Shown: in pieces, positions 44,613 to 55,396 of the stretch
Position numbering within the stretch: position 1 is the first letter of the stretch
Layout of the letters: each line of letters starts with the position of its first letter
Source: Cutaneotrichosporon cavernicola
Lineage: Eukaryota > Basidiomycota > Tremellomycetes > Trichosporonales > Trichosporonaceae
Assembly: GCF_030864355.1 (NCBI RefSeq)
Contig: NC_083395.1
Span: 62,001 to 126,000 of the forward strand
Direction of reading: 5' to 3'
DNA: 64,000 nucleotides
Notes under the pieces: model-generated
What the model saw: only the letters and a program-made list of their open reading frames with translations
Databases searched by the model: none
What the model was told of the DNA's origin: nothing
Program-made: the position numbers and the translations under genes

Positions 44613-45882
44613 CCTCTTTATCCCTTCATCCTCTCTACGCTCCTTTCCTACCCCGTGATGAGAATTGCCAACAAATTAGAGTCAAGCTCGGAGACCCTAG
44701 TCGCCTTTTGGTGCTGGTTAATGCCGAGTGTCGGCCTGTCTGACAGTTCGCTGAGGGCTATCCTTCTGTACAGCGTCGTAGTTGTACCTTGAATGTACGT
44801 TTGAGCCTTCACATCCCTCGAAATTCCAGTTACTCAGCTGCTTGCATTCACGCGTTGTCTATCCTCTGTCAAAGGCAGCAGGAGCACCCCAAGCAACCTT
44901 GTCTAATTGCCAAGCACATCTTGCCTTTGTCGAATTGTCGAGGACACCCACGTTACCTTCAAGTCGCCTGAATGCTGAATGCAGCTGCGCACCGTCGCGA
45001 TAGCTGGGACACACACATACACACCGCACAGTCCGCCCGCGTAACTCATAGTTTTGCTACCTGCCTGATACGGCCAGGCACGGGGCGAATGCATGTATTG
45101 ACAAAAGTTCATCCGCCGACCGAGTACGCTCGGGTCTCCACAAAGGTACCAAGGAGGCGCTCGTTGTGATTGATACTTTATACTTTGATACATACTTGAT
45201 ACTCGCCACACACTGCACAAGCCTCATTGCGCTCGGACACACCCATCCCAGGGGACAATACGGACATCCAAGATCGATCAAAGAGGACCCCGAAACTCAC
45301 ATTTCGATGGCATGTTGTTGGGAGCAACGCGTCAGCCTCATCTCACGGTCGCTTCGGCGCTTGGGCCACCATTGACGCCCCTTGACGCTCGGATTCCTTC
45401 TTGATCCATGATCCACTGCGCTTGGACCCACGGGCACGTCACGTGAGCTCCCCAAATACCCCATAAACCCCATTTACCCTCATACCGAGCCACAAGAGAT
45501 ACTCGGATCGCTCAAACGCTTCGTGAGGAATTAGGGCGCTATACTCATTCCACTCGCCCCACAGTGGCGATGAGGTGTGAGGCGTGAGGCGTGTCTGTCC
45601 CACCCCTCTCCGCAGTAAATCTTCGCTCCCTCGCTAGCGCTACCACTAGTACTGCCCCAGTTTAGTCGTGTGTTATAATCATATACATCGCGAGTGAGGC
45701 GGGAACGAAATGATGCTACGTGGCGATAACATGCACCGGGCCAGCCGGTACGAGCCGGTCTCGAGCAAGAGGGATATGGAGGGGTGGGAATGTGACCCGT
45801 GGTTGGTAGTTATGTGGTATGTGTGGGGTGTCGTTCTGCAGCACAGTTGCAGGCTGGCTGACTATGCACAAAAGACAAGGCC

Positions 45883-47760
45883 CTACCACTGACCCTGCAC
45901 GTACTCGTACCCCGGGTACATGGGTTGCGCATAGCGTGACCCAGGGTATCCACCCACGACCATGTGCTGCGGGTGGTGTGTGTAGATGAGGGACTGGGGT
46001 GCACAGCCGCCGACCATGTCCATGTGCTCAGGTTGGCCAGGCACGACAGCAAACGTGGGCTGCGCTGGCGTGCACGGCGTGCTGGGCGAAAGAACCGTGG
46101 GAACAGTTGCCATGTCTGACGACTCAGACATAGACAGTGGGGAGAGCGATGGCATGGACGCGGTCGCCGACGTCGTTGGGGTCGTGGTACCAGCGTGCTG
46201 CATCTCAGCAAGGCCGTTGGTATGCGTGGGCGTATGCAGGACATTCTGGGGCTCAGACATTGGAGTAAGGCCAAATGCCGAGGCACCGAGTCTGAGGTGG
46301 GGCGAGGGACGCCCGCCGGACGAGTTGGCGCGGTGGAGTGGTGATGGGCGGCCAATGGGCGACGAGCCTGCAGACGAGCCGTGATAAGAGCGGTTGCGGC
46401 TCAGAGGTGTCACCGGCGAGTGACGTGGTGGGCTCATGCGCTGCCGAGGAGCAGGGCCAGACGACGGCGCCTGCTGGGCCGGGACATACGAGTTGAACAC
46501 CTGCGGAGACGACTGCGAGCGCGCACGCATGGCCTGAGGCATACCAGGCATAATAGCAGGGCCACCAGTGGCCGCAAGGACACCAGGAGCGATAAGGGGG
46601 TAGGCACTGGGACCTGCCATGGGGAAACTCTGGCTCGGCATGTCCATCGTGTATGTGCGGACAAGACCAGGCATGTGCTGGGTGGGGGCGCGAGGCGCAG
46701 TTGGTGGGCGACGAGGCATGGGCATAGCGCGACCCTCCTCCAGGCGGCGGCGCTTGACACCGTCCCACCACTTGGACGAGGCCTGGAAATGGGGGTGGCC
46801 CAAGCGCAGACCAATCTTGAGGGCTTCTTCGCGCGCCTCAGAGTCGCGTACCTCGCGGCCAGCGAGCACAGCCTCATCAAGCCAGCGATGAATGTCCTCC
46901 TCGATGGCGGGGTAGCGGCCACCAGGCCGGCGGGAGAGGCCAGCGGCACTGCCAGACTGCTCGGGGTCCAGCCAGCGCTCCTCCTGGTTGAGGATCTTGG
47001 AAATGGTACTCCGGTCAACAGAGTACTCCTTGGCAATGTCCTCCTGGCGAATCTTGCCCTGCGAGTTGCGGTAAATTTCACAGATGCGACGCTTGTCCTC
47101 GGGCATGAGCTTGCGCTTGCGACGCCCTGCGGCCGGAGGGGCAGGACCGTTTGGCGAGTTGGTGCCCGACGAAGGCGACCTGCCGTTGGCAGTTGCGGCA
47201 GTGGAAGCAGGGGGAGTCCCGGCCGACGCGCCAGTGGCAGGTGGGGTAGTGACCATGGGCTTGGCCTCAATGTCCGCAGACGTGGGCAAGGCAGATGGTG
47301 GAGCGGGGTATGCCGAGTATGCCGGCTGCGCCCCAGGAAGGGCTGCAGGCTCGACATACTGCGCCATAAGGCCCATCTGGCCGGGCATAAAGGGAGGCCC
47401 CAGTGGTGGCTGAGGGTGGTACATCATGTGAGCCGGGTACGCGACACCATGGGGCACGGGCATGGACATCGGGTGCAGCGGGTACTGGAACTGAGCGTGC
47501 TGCTGCTGCTGCCAAGCTGAAGCATCGGCAGTGGGTGGTGCGTGGGCGTCGAACATCGGGAGGGGGTCGGCGGCAGGTAGAGTGGTCGGAGCCGGGCCAG
47601 CCGGCGCAGCCAGGCCCTGGGTGAGTGCCGGCTTGGTCGTGGTCGCCTCAGTTTTGGCGACGACGTCGTCGTTTTGGTTGGTGAACATGGTCATGAAGTC
47701 AACCTCCTCGTGCTGAGCGGCGTCAAGGATAGGCGCGTATGTAGTCATCGTGGCGGCCAT
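45883..47760 (-). CDS. CENP-B-type HTH protein
   Basis: One uninterrupted frame of 625 residues. Near residues 210-265 lies a psq/CENP-B N-terminal helix-turn-helix (RKLMPEDKRRICEIYRNSQG and AKEYSVDRSTISKILNQEE). It is followed at about 280-345 by the second, Tc5-type HTH (IEEDIHRWLDEAVLAGRE, then LRLGHPHFQASSKWWDGVKR). This tandem pair is the DNA-binding part of pogo/Tc5 transposases and of CENP-B-like proteins. No DDE nuclease domain follows; the rest is Pro/Ser/Gln/Met-rich and looks like transcription activation or scaffold sequence. It is therefore probably a host DNA-binding protein derived from a transposase. The function in this organism is unknown. The N-terminus MTTYAPILDAAQHEEVDFM is acidic. 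Confidence 0.85.
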   Translation of the reverse strand: MAATMTTYAPILDAAQHEEVDFMTMFTNQNDDVVAKTEATTTKPALTQGLAAPAGPAPTTLPAADPLPMFDAHAPPTADASAWQQQQHAQFQYPLHPMSMPVPHGVAYPAHMMYHPQPPLGPPFMPGQMGLMAQYVEPAALPGAQPAYSAYPAPPSALPTSADIEAKPMVTTPPATGASAGTPPASTAATANGRSPSSGTNSPNGPAPPAAGRRKRKLMPEDKRRICEIYRNSQGKIRQEDIAKEYSVDRSTISKILNQEERWLDPEQSGSAAGLSRRPGGRYPAIEEDIHRWLDEAVLAGREVRDSEAREEALKIGLRLGHPHFQASSKWWDGVKRRRLEEGRAMPMPRRPPTAPRAPTQHMPGLVRTYTMDMPSQSFPMAGPSAYPLIAPGVLAATGGPAIMPGMPQAMRARSQSSPQVFNSYVPAQQAPSSGPAPRQRMSPPRHSPVTPLSRNRSYHGSSAGSSPIGRPSPLHRANSSGGRPSPHLRLGASAFGLTPMSEPQNVLHTPTHTNGLAEMQHAGTTTPTTSATASMPSLSPLSMSESSDMATVPTVLSPSTPCTPAQPTFAVVPGQPEHMDMVGGCAPQSLIYTHHPQHMVVGGYPGSRYAQPMYPGYEYVQGQW

Positions 47761-48635
47761 GATGTGATGAAGGGAGGGCGAGTGTGGTGGTTTGCAAGCG
47801 GAGGGAGAGGTGAGGTGATGTATCTGCCGTAATGTGATGCAGAGTCTAGTCGACCAGCGACAGTAAACTCAAAAGAGGTCGTGATTGACGTGGCGTGCTA
47901 TACTGCAACAGGTCAGCCACAGTCCAAGTGTGGTGGATGCTCACGGCGTAAAGTGGTCGTCAAACCGGGACGATGTTTTGCGTGGGATGGGGGGAGGATT
48001 GTAAATGCAGATACGATGCGTTGAAAGTCTGGAGGGGCGCATCAGCATGTGTGCAGAAGATGCAGTGAGGGTGACGGGACCAGACGCGACATTGCTTCGC
48101 GCCGCAGAGGATGAAGGGGGGCAAGGGGTTGGGCGCAAATGTGCTCGCCTGGCGTGTACTCACCACTACAAAGGTGCTAGGGCCAGGAGCATCAAACTGG
48201 GGTGTGAGCGGGTAGTTCTTGGCCAGTAAACCACACTCTGCCTGTACAGCCGCAGCACCGTCTCGCCCCCCTCTTCCCCTCCCATTCTCACGAGTGCGAG
48301 GATGGTGCGACTATGGTGTCCACACGCGCGGCGGCAGAGGAAGGGTGCAGATATGAATAGTAGATGGGAGCGAGTACAACGCCACCGACTACACGAGGCA
48401 TGGAGGCAGATTGAGGGAGTAGCACTCACGTGTGATGTCTAGTGCGAGGTCCGACCCGATGTGAACGGAGGGGTTGGGGGTGTGTATAGGTGCAAGTCGG
48501 CGATGATGGATGATGTGGGAATGCCAGATGGAATGCTAGCAAGCTACTGATATGATAGCGCTGCAGTGAGATTGATGAGTCGCGCAAGATGATGACCAAT
48601 GAGTGCGCGGTCGTGATGGATTCCAGAGTCGATGT

Positions 48636-48669
48636 GGGATGGGATGGGATGGGATGGGATGGGATGGGA
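48636..48669. repeat. Pentamer repeat GGGAT
   Basis: About seven perfect copies of GGGAT in a row on the plus strand. Confidence 0.95.
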
Positions 48670-48924
48670 GCGTGAAGGTTGGGATTGCCCAAATGGTGGT
48701 CTGCGCGTGCGTCAAGCTGCGTGGAGAATGAGAGAGGGCGGGTGATGTTGCGATGTGTATATGAACACTTGGACAAGAGGAATGAAATGGGGAGAGAGGA
48801 GAAGGGGCCTGCCGTTCTCTATATTCAACCTCTAGCTTTGATGAGGAGGATGAGGAGGAGTGGGGTGAGATGGGATGGTCGAGGAGGAGGAGGAGGAAGA
48901 ATGCGAGGAAGGAGGGTGGGAGGC

Positions 48925-48949
48925 AAGGAAGGAAGGAAGGAAGGAAGGA
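48925..48949. repeat. Tetramer repeat AAGG
   Basis: Six copies of AAGG in a row within a purine-rich tract. Confidence 0.95.
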
Positions 48950-51900
48950 GAGGAAAGGAGGAAAGGGAGATGGAGAGGAGGATGAGATGGAATTGGGCTT
49001 GGTTGTACCGTGCTCGGGTGGTAGGGTGGAAGGTAGCAGGTGCAGGTGGCAGGTGGCAGGTGGCAGGGTGGTAGCAAGCAGTTTGCTTTCCAGTGGCCCC
49101 AGTGGTTGTATCGTGGGGTCAACTGGCTTGATGGAAACAAGACTGTACAATCCCCTTTTCCCCTGAGCCTTCGGGCCACCCCGTTCTCCCTCTATACCCT
49201 TATAACGCCTTCCACTCTGTCTAAAACCCATTATTACAATGCATCAAGGGATTGCCCTAGACTGACTGTCTGGCTGCTGCGGTCTTTTTGGCTAGGACAG
49301 GGTTATTGCCAAATGATCATTCTTTTCCTCCTACCGATCCTACCTATCCCAACTATCCTGGATTGTCTCGAGTAAAAATCAACCCTTGAAGCCTTGACCC
49401 TCAGTGACCCTGACATTTCTCAGTTTGAGGGGGTTGTCCCACGTTGATGGTCATTTCTGAATGTCAGACCAAGATTTGCAGGGTAACAAACCGTTACTCC
49501 CTACCATCCCTAACACCTAGTTCCTGATAAAATAGGTAAATTTCGTCACCATTTTGCTACTAACCCTCTGATCTAATGCCTTGTTGTTGCTTTTTGTAAA
49601 CTAATGACGCACTCCTAAAACACATTATACCAAAGTCAAAAATTTAATTCCGCTATCGGAGGTGGCGCTTGATTTTCTTAACCCTGGAAGCCTTATCTCC
49701 CTATTGCCGTTGCTTGACAACCGACCCTACCATAGCCAATGTATCATGCATCTTCTCGTCTCAAAGGTAGATCCAGTAGATCAGTCGCGTCTCATCGTAT
49801 CCTAGGTTGTAGTATTCAGAATTCAGCTTCCGCACTCCACCCGTACCTCAATAACTTTGCCAAATGCTAAAGCTGCTTGCATGTCAGCACCCACTATCAA
49901 TGGTACATGGCGTATTGTTGCAACGTTGCAATTGCCGTTGTCGCCGGTCGCCGGTCGCCGATTGGACCGATTGACAACATTCCGCGGGTCGTTGGATGGG
50001 TGAAATCGTTTCGTCTTTGGGTAGTTTGCTTGAGTAATGGTTGTGCTGGCTGGCCGATTGGTATGTATTAGCCCCGTCTGTTTCGCATTTCGCATTTCTT
50101 GAGGATTGATGATTCAGGGTACAAGGTCTCTGGCTTGAATCGGCTGAAGAGAATGCGGGGAAAACTCTGTCAGTGGCGCAGGTTCAGGGTAAATCCTCGT
50201 CAACTACCAAAAAACCAAGCCAACATTCAGATTCAGACTAAGGGTCGGTTCATCCTAGGCTGAGACCAGTCAACCCTCTACAGTCGCCGCTACCTTGCTA
50301 CAGTACCACTGCCGCTGCCGCTGCCGCTTCAGCTGCCGCCGAAGCCGGCATCTAGCCAAACTCCAGACCCGAGGCCCGCAGTTCCCAGCCCTCAAAAACA
50401 GAGTACCGCGGCAGGGCAATAGCGTGACATGTACTTGTTTCTTTGAACAGTGCTACAGTCACGGCGGATGCTCAACTACGTGCACTGCATTTTGTGCCCT
50501 GTCCGAAATCTCATCCCAGAATCGCAGAATGGTGACTATCCTTTACATCAATCCCTCCCTAGAGCTGCCCTGGCCATTAACTTTGGGCTTGTTTCCCGCC
50601 AGGCCCCGGCAAGGCCGGCAACCGCCAGGTCGGCATCGGCCGCCGCGCCGCGCGCTGATCTCATCCAGCGGCAAGTCGCAAGTCAATCTAATATGGAGCT
50701 TAGGGGGAGTAGGCGTCGTACCCGTCTTTCGTGCCGCCCAACCAATTCCTCGGCCCGTCGTAATCCCACCATACAAGCCCGCGGGTCCATCACCTCCAGG
50801 AGGCTTTTGGCATCCGGCGTTTCCGCTCGATCTACCACTCCCCGATATGAGTTGAGGCTCACGGTCCCATTCCACATTCTCGGCTGGCGATACGGACCTG
50901 ATGTTAGCTGGTATGCTGGCTCCACAGTTGTACTGTGGTCGGAACGAGGCGGCGTCCCGTTTGCATTACTGTATGCCCAGGGCTGCCGGACCTGCAACGG
51001 ACATGGGGGAGGGGGTCTGAGAAGAGCAGAGCGGCTGGCTCGTGCGGCTGAGCGCTGTCTCTCGGCTCACGGCTGAGAGGTTGGAGAACCGGCCGGTTCA
51101 TAGGCGGGCACAAGGCGGCGACACGGCAAACCGCATGCAACTTGGTATCCGGTCCGGGCGCCGTAGCTCATAGAAGGTATGCATCAGGCTATTTGCCCAT
51201 TCTAATAGAACCCATCAGCCACCCAAGCGACCGACCTCGAGTCACCAGACGAGGTCGCAGCGACGAGGTTTCTGAATGTTCGTGTTCCGTATGTACCAAA
51301 GTCAGGCGCCAGGCGCCGTCGTTGGGCCCGAAGTGGAAGTGGAAGCGGGGCAGGGACGTCGTAACTGGGTTCCGAAACGAACAGGCCCAGGGGTTAACTG
51401 GGTCGATGAGAGCAGCGGTGGATGCCGATGACATCTGCTCCATGCTCCAATTGATTGAATCGGCCGAGAAATCTGTAAATTCAATTGACTGGATGTGGCA
51501 GCTGAACGCATCAGCTGCTGCTGACATGTGCGTCATAGTGTTACCAGGCAGCGGCCAGCGGCCAGCGGCCAATATTGATCCAACAATTCTGACCTTAATG
51601 AGCATTCGATTACCTTGCCAGGCTCCAGCTCCATCTCAACGGGGAATTAGGACACATGCCCAAGCCTCCAAGCCTCCAACCCTCCAACCCTCCGTACCTT
51701 CGTCCACAATCTGCAAACCAGCCGTGACGGCGTGACTTTCCCACCGATCCCAGTTTGCTCTTGATCAAAGGCCGAGCGGGACTCCCCGCTGGGCCCCGGG
51801 CCTCAGCCACAGTATGAAGGGCCGGATCGCGTGGGAAGTTCGGATCCATTTTGCCCTTTTCCCTGGCTTCTGGCTTAAAACTGTTGCCAGTTGCGCCAGT

Positions 51901-53592
51901 TGAAACGGTGGCACTGCCCCGTGGCGCTGTTTCGGGCTGCCAAGTTACGAATAACTATGGCCGTGCACCCGGTTTGCAATCAATTCAGTCTATCAGCTGT
52001 CAGCTGCCTCCCCGCATTTCATAGAGACGGCCAAACGAAATGCAAAATGATGACAGTCGCCGTACAACAGGGTGACGCGGGAGTGGATGCAGAGCAGACT
52101 ATCAAACCAGACTACGGGGTGGGAATCAGATCGGTGCCGCGTGCCCAAGACGCGCTCTCCCTTCAGATGTCCGCTGTCAGCTGACACTCAGAGGACATTC
52201 TAACCCATGGATCCCGAGACATCTGACACACACATGTCATAGTGATGCTGGATGGCCATGCTTCATACCTGACGTGATCGTTGACCTGTTGCGAGCTTTG
52301 CCAGCCCTCATACGTGCCAGCTTGGTCCAGCGGCTGGATCCTTCCCCCCTTGTCCATCGGTACCTCTTGGTTCCCACTCCCACTCCATTCCGTCCCAGAA
52401 ATCTCAGTGCTGAGGCACGCGTGACAGGACAGGCCCGACAGACCACCCCTAGGAAAAGGTGACGGCAGCAGAGGTTATTCCTTCGGACCGAGGCTGTGCA
52501 TAGGCATGGGTTGGGCCATTGCGATGCGCCAAGGTCAGGTGTTATTGCCAGCTTGGGATTACGAGATGTGAACGAGATGTAGGAGATGGGGTGAGATCAT
52601 GCCGAGAGCTGCCCAGGTGACGCGGCATGGGGCATTCTCCGAAGTGCAGAGCCGTACCAGACAGCAAGGTTCCCCCCCCTCCCCAGCTTGGCGTACGACG
52701 GCAATTGACTGGAATCCGGGGTCCAACTTTATTTGATCTTGATGGTCCAGCTCGTCCAGGCCTGGCGATCCTAACCACGGCTACGTACTTCTACTCCGCA
52801 CATTCATTGTGACTGGAATCCAAATCCATCTCGGACAGCCCCTGCCCATCAGCAGCTGGGACATCATTACTACCAACACCTAGCGGTCAACCGCACCCCG
52901 CGCCCCAGTTTCCGGACGCGCCTGCGCATAACCTTGTCATCTCGTCGTCAGCCCGTCGTCAGCTCACAGTGCAAGCGAGGCGTCGCGTGCCGGTGACTGT
53001 TGGACACAGTTAGCGCCACGAACCGAACGCTCGTTTCCGAGGGCAGGTTGCGTTGCGTTGCGTTGACGAGATTATGCACTTTCCGCCCTTTTAGGCCCCT
53101 CTGGACCACCGGACTCTAGATCTCCGTGGATTTCTCACCGCAAAAGGAGCAAGGCTCGCTCCGAGCGGATATCTGGTAACTCTCTGTGGCGATCGTCGAT
53201 CCGCAGATCCGCAGTACTACTTATTGTCGGGACTTCCGGGCCGGCTAGCGGCAGGATGGCTTGTCGCCGATCGCCGAGAGCTGGAGCCGAGACTCCGAGA
53301 TCCAATTCTCCGAGGGCGGAGCGCTCACCGGGCCTACCTCTCGCTTCCGCTGCTCCACCAAACTGCCCTTGAACTCCTCTGTCGGGCGGTCGTCAACGGC
53401 CCTCCAGCCTTAGAGCTTGCTAACGCCTGAATTTTTCGCCACCAAAGACTGACCTGCTCCATCTGGGCAAACACGGGTCGGCCCACCAAGAATCTGGGCA
53501 AGCTGAGAGCTGAGAGATGAGTGCGACCATGGTAAATACGCCTGAAACACCGTCCGCCGATCAGCGCGTCGTACGTGTACATCCGGAGGCCC

Positions 53593-53619
53593 TCGCCCTG
53601 GTCGCCCTGGTCGCCCTGG
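53593..53619. repeat. 9-base tandem repeat
   Basis: TCGCCCTGG is repeated three times perfectly. The period is a multiple of three, but no supported gene covers it. Confidence 0.9.
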
Positions 53620-54984
53620 TCACTCCCCATCTTACAAGTCTCCGAAGCTCCGAAGCGTCCAGAAGGATGTAGGCACGGTGGAATTCGAGCCGAGCTTGGC
53701 GAGCGATCTGCTCTGCAGCAATCGCCTCCCACTCGGTGTTGCCGTCTGTTACCCCTCAATGATGAAGCGTCTTGCCCATAGACGAGTTAAACCACGCTCA
53801 ATCCTCCTCCGTTTTGGCTCTGCTTTGAGACAGTGAAGGGTGGTTCACAGTCGCACAGTTTGCTCGGGAAGCTGAGGACGGCCAGGGAAGTGGGGATCGA
53901 GTTGTGGCCGTGATGCCACGGCAAGGCTAGATTGATCAGTGTTGGTGGCTCGGGAACTGGCGTTCTCCCAGGTTAAGTACAGTGTCACGATCTCGTCATG
54001 TGTAGTATATGGGCAAGGTCGGCTCGACAGTCCGCCCGCGTGGCACATCCACGGTCGTAGCGTTGTGGAATCAAAGGAGCGAGCCAGATGGCGTGCCCAT
54101 TTACTAAGCTTGTCGCCCATTACGGACAATGAATAGCCTGGAGACGTCAACCACGGGAATGGCAGTGTTAGATGGTCCACATTTAAAACGGGTTTCGAGG
54201 ACATGGCTGATGAGGGGACGTACAGAGGGCTATCCCCTACCTTGCGTTCTGAGAGGTCCGAGTAGGCGATTTTCTGAGAAGGCAAGAGCCCGCGCTTATA
54301 CTACGTCGTCCGATCGATGCGGATCTTCCAACAACTACTTCATTCCACAACAGATAGAAATGGGTTGCGGTCAGTGTGGTGTACTACATGGCGGTCAATC
54401 TTCAATCTGATGATCAACCTGGACGACGCTCCTGAACATTAGACGAATAAGAGCCTGAACACAGCCTCTTTCGGACTAAGCCTCGCAGTGCAGCGCAGTT
54501 GAGGATTCTCGCGGGATCGCGGGGGAGAAGAAACCCACGAGCCTGACAATAGCACACAGCCATAGACGAGCGGCTCGCGTTACCCTGCGACGCCTTTTAA
54601 CAGTATCCGTGATGGACAGTGTCGTCTAATGACCAGACTGAGGGATACATTCGTTACCGCCGGCCGGGACGGCGAGAGACTATGTAGGCCTCTACGTAGG
54701 CTATCGAGTTGCCCAGATGTAATGATTGCTGGGCGGAGCTGGGTACCGCCAACCTCCAAAGCAATGCAACTAGAAATAACGCGAAAACTGCTGGTTGCCA
54801 CTGCAGCGGCGTACCGTCATACGCGCCATCGACGTCGAGGTACTTGAGACTACTATCGAGAGTACTAAAGGATGTCAAACTACCCGAGTAAGTGAGCAGA
54901 GCCAGAACTGGGCTCGAGACCTGTAAGAGGGGGATAGGACGGGGAGGGGGGGAGGGGGAGAGAGAAGGGGATGAGGCTTAGAGA

Positions 54985-55133
54985 CAAATAACGGTGTCAA
55001 TGCCCTGTCCGTGCCCACAGCATCATTCAAATCAAAAGTTAAACAGGGCTATGGGTCCTTTAATCGTCGATTCTGCCATCGGTCTCACTGTACGGCCGTT
55101 GAAATTCTGATCACTCAGTGACAGCGCTGTTCA
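54985..55133. mobile_element. MITE-like element, diverged copy 2
   Basis: Read on the minus strand, this segment starts TGAACAGCGCT (55,133-55,123) and continues with blocks shared in order with the element at 33,723: AATTTCAA, ATGGCA, AATC-ACGATT, CCCT-TT and TTGACA. The spacing is conserved, which argues for common descent. The far terminal repeat is degenerate. Borders are approximate. Confidence 0.5.
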
Positions 55134-55396
55134 GATTGATTCCGCTTCATCTACAGCGGCGACTATTAACTGCGGCTCAGAAGGCGAGAACTCTTACCTC
55201 AAGAGACGAGGCGCTCAGATTACCACTGGCGGCTCTTCTGGCGCCCTTAGGAAACCATTGCACACTGGCTGCCGTGTAAAGCATGCGGGAGGGTTATTGG
55301 GGTTGAGATGAGATGCTACAGGTGCACGTCGTAGCTGTGAGGCGCGCCAACATGTCATTAATCGTGGCATCAATGCAGGGAATCTATGCTATACAA

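Larger units (their letters stand above)
44074..45882. other. Intergenic region, 1.8 kb
   Basis: No gene seen. It contains the CSL promoter side, a hexamer repeat and a long CT-rich tract (listed), and the 3' flank of the CENP-B-type gene. A CACGTGA motif lies near 45,440. Confidence 0.5.
47761..55396. other. Gene desert of 7.6 kb
   Basis: I can support no gene here. The first 1.6 kb is a purine-rich promoter side of the CENP-B-type gene with simple repeats. From 49,380 to 49,900 the DNA is AT-richer. The remainder has ordinary GC content but only short, mutually overlapping frames; the longest (about 50,450-51,076 plus strand; 51,189-51,605 minus strand) show no motif. A diverged copy of the inverted-repeat element lies near its right end. 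Non-coding RNA, a decayed element or a chromosomal structure cannot be told apart from sequence alone. Confidence 0.55.

Noticed and set aside
46381..47520. 379-codon plus-strand frame opposite the CENP-B-type gene
   Set aside because: It overlaps well-supported helix-turn-helix coding sequence and is Arg-rich without motifs, typical of a GC-rich shadow frame.
50295..51735. Overlapping plus-strand frames of 160-210 codons in the gene desert
   Set aside because: They are compositionally random, contain many Cys and Arg codons, and share no motif; they could not be chained with splice sites into a known domain.
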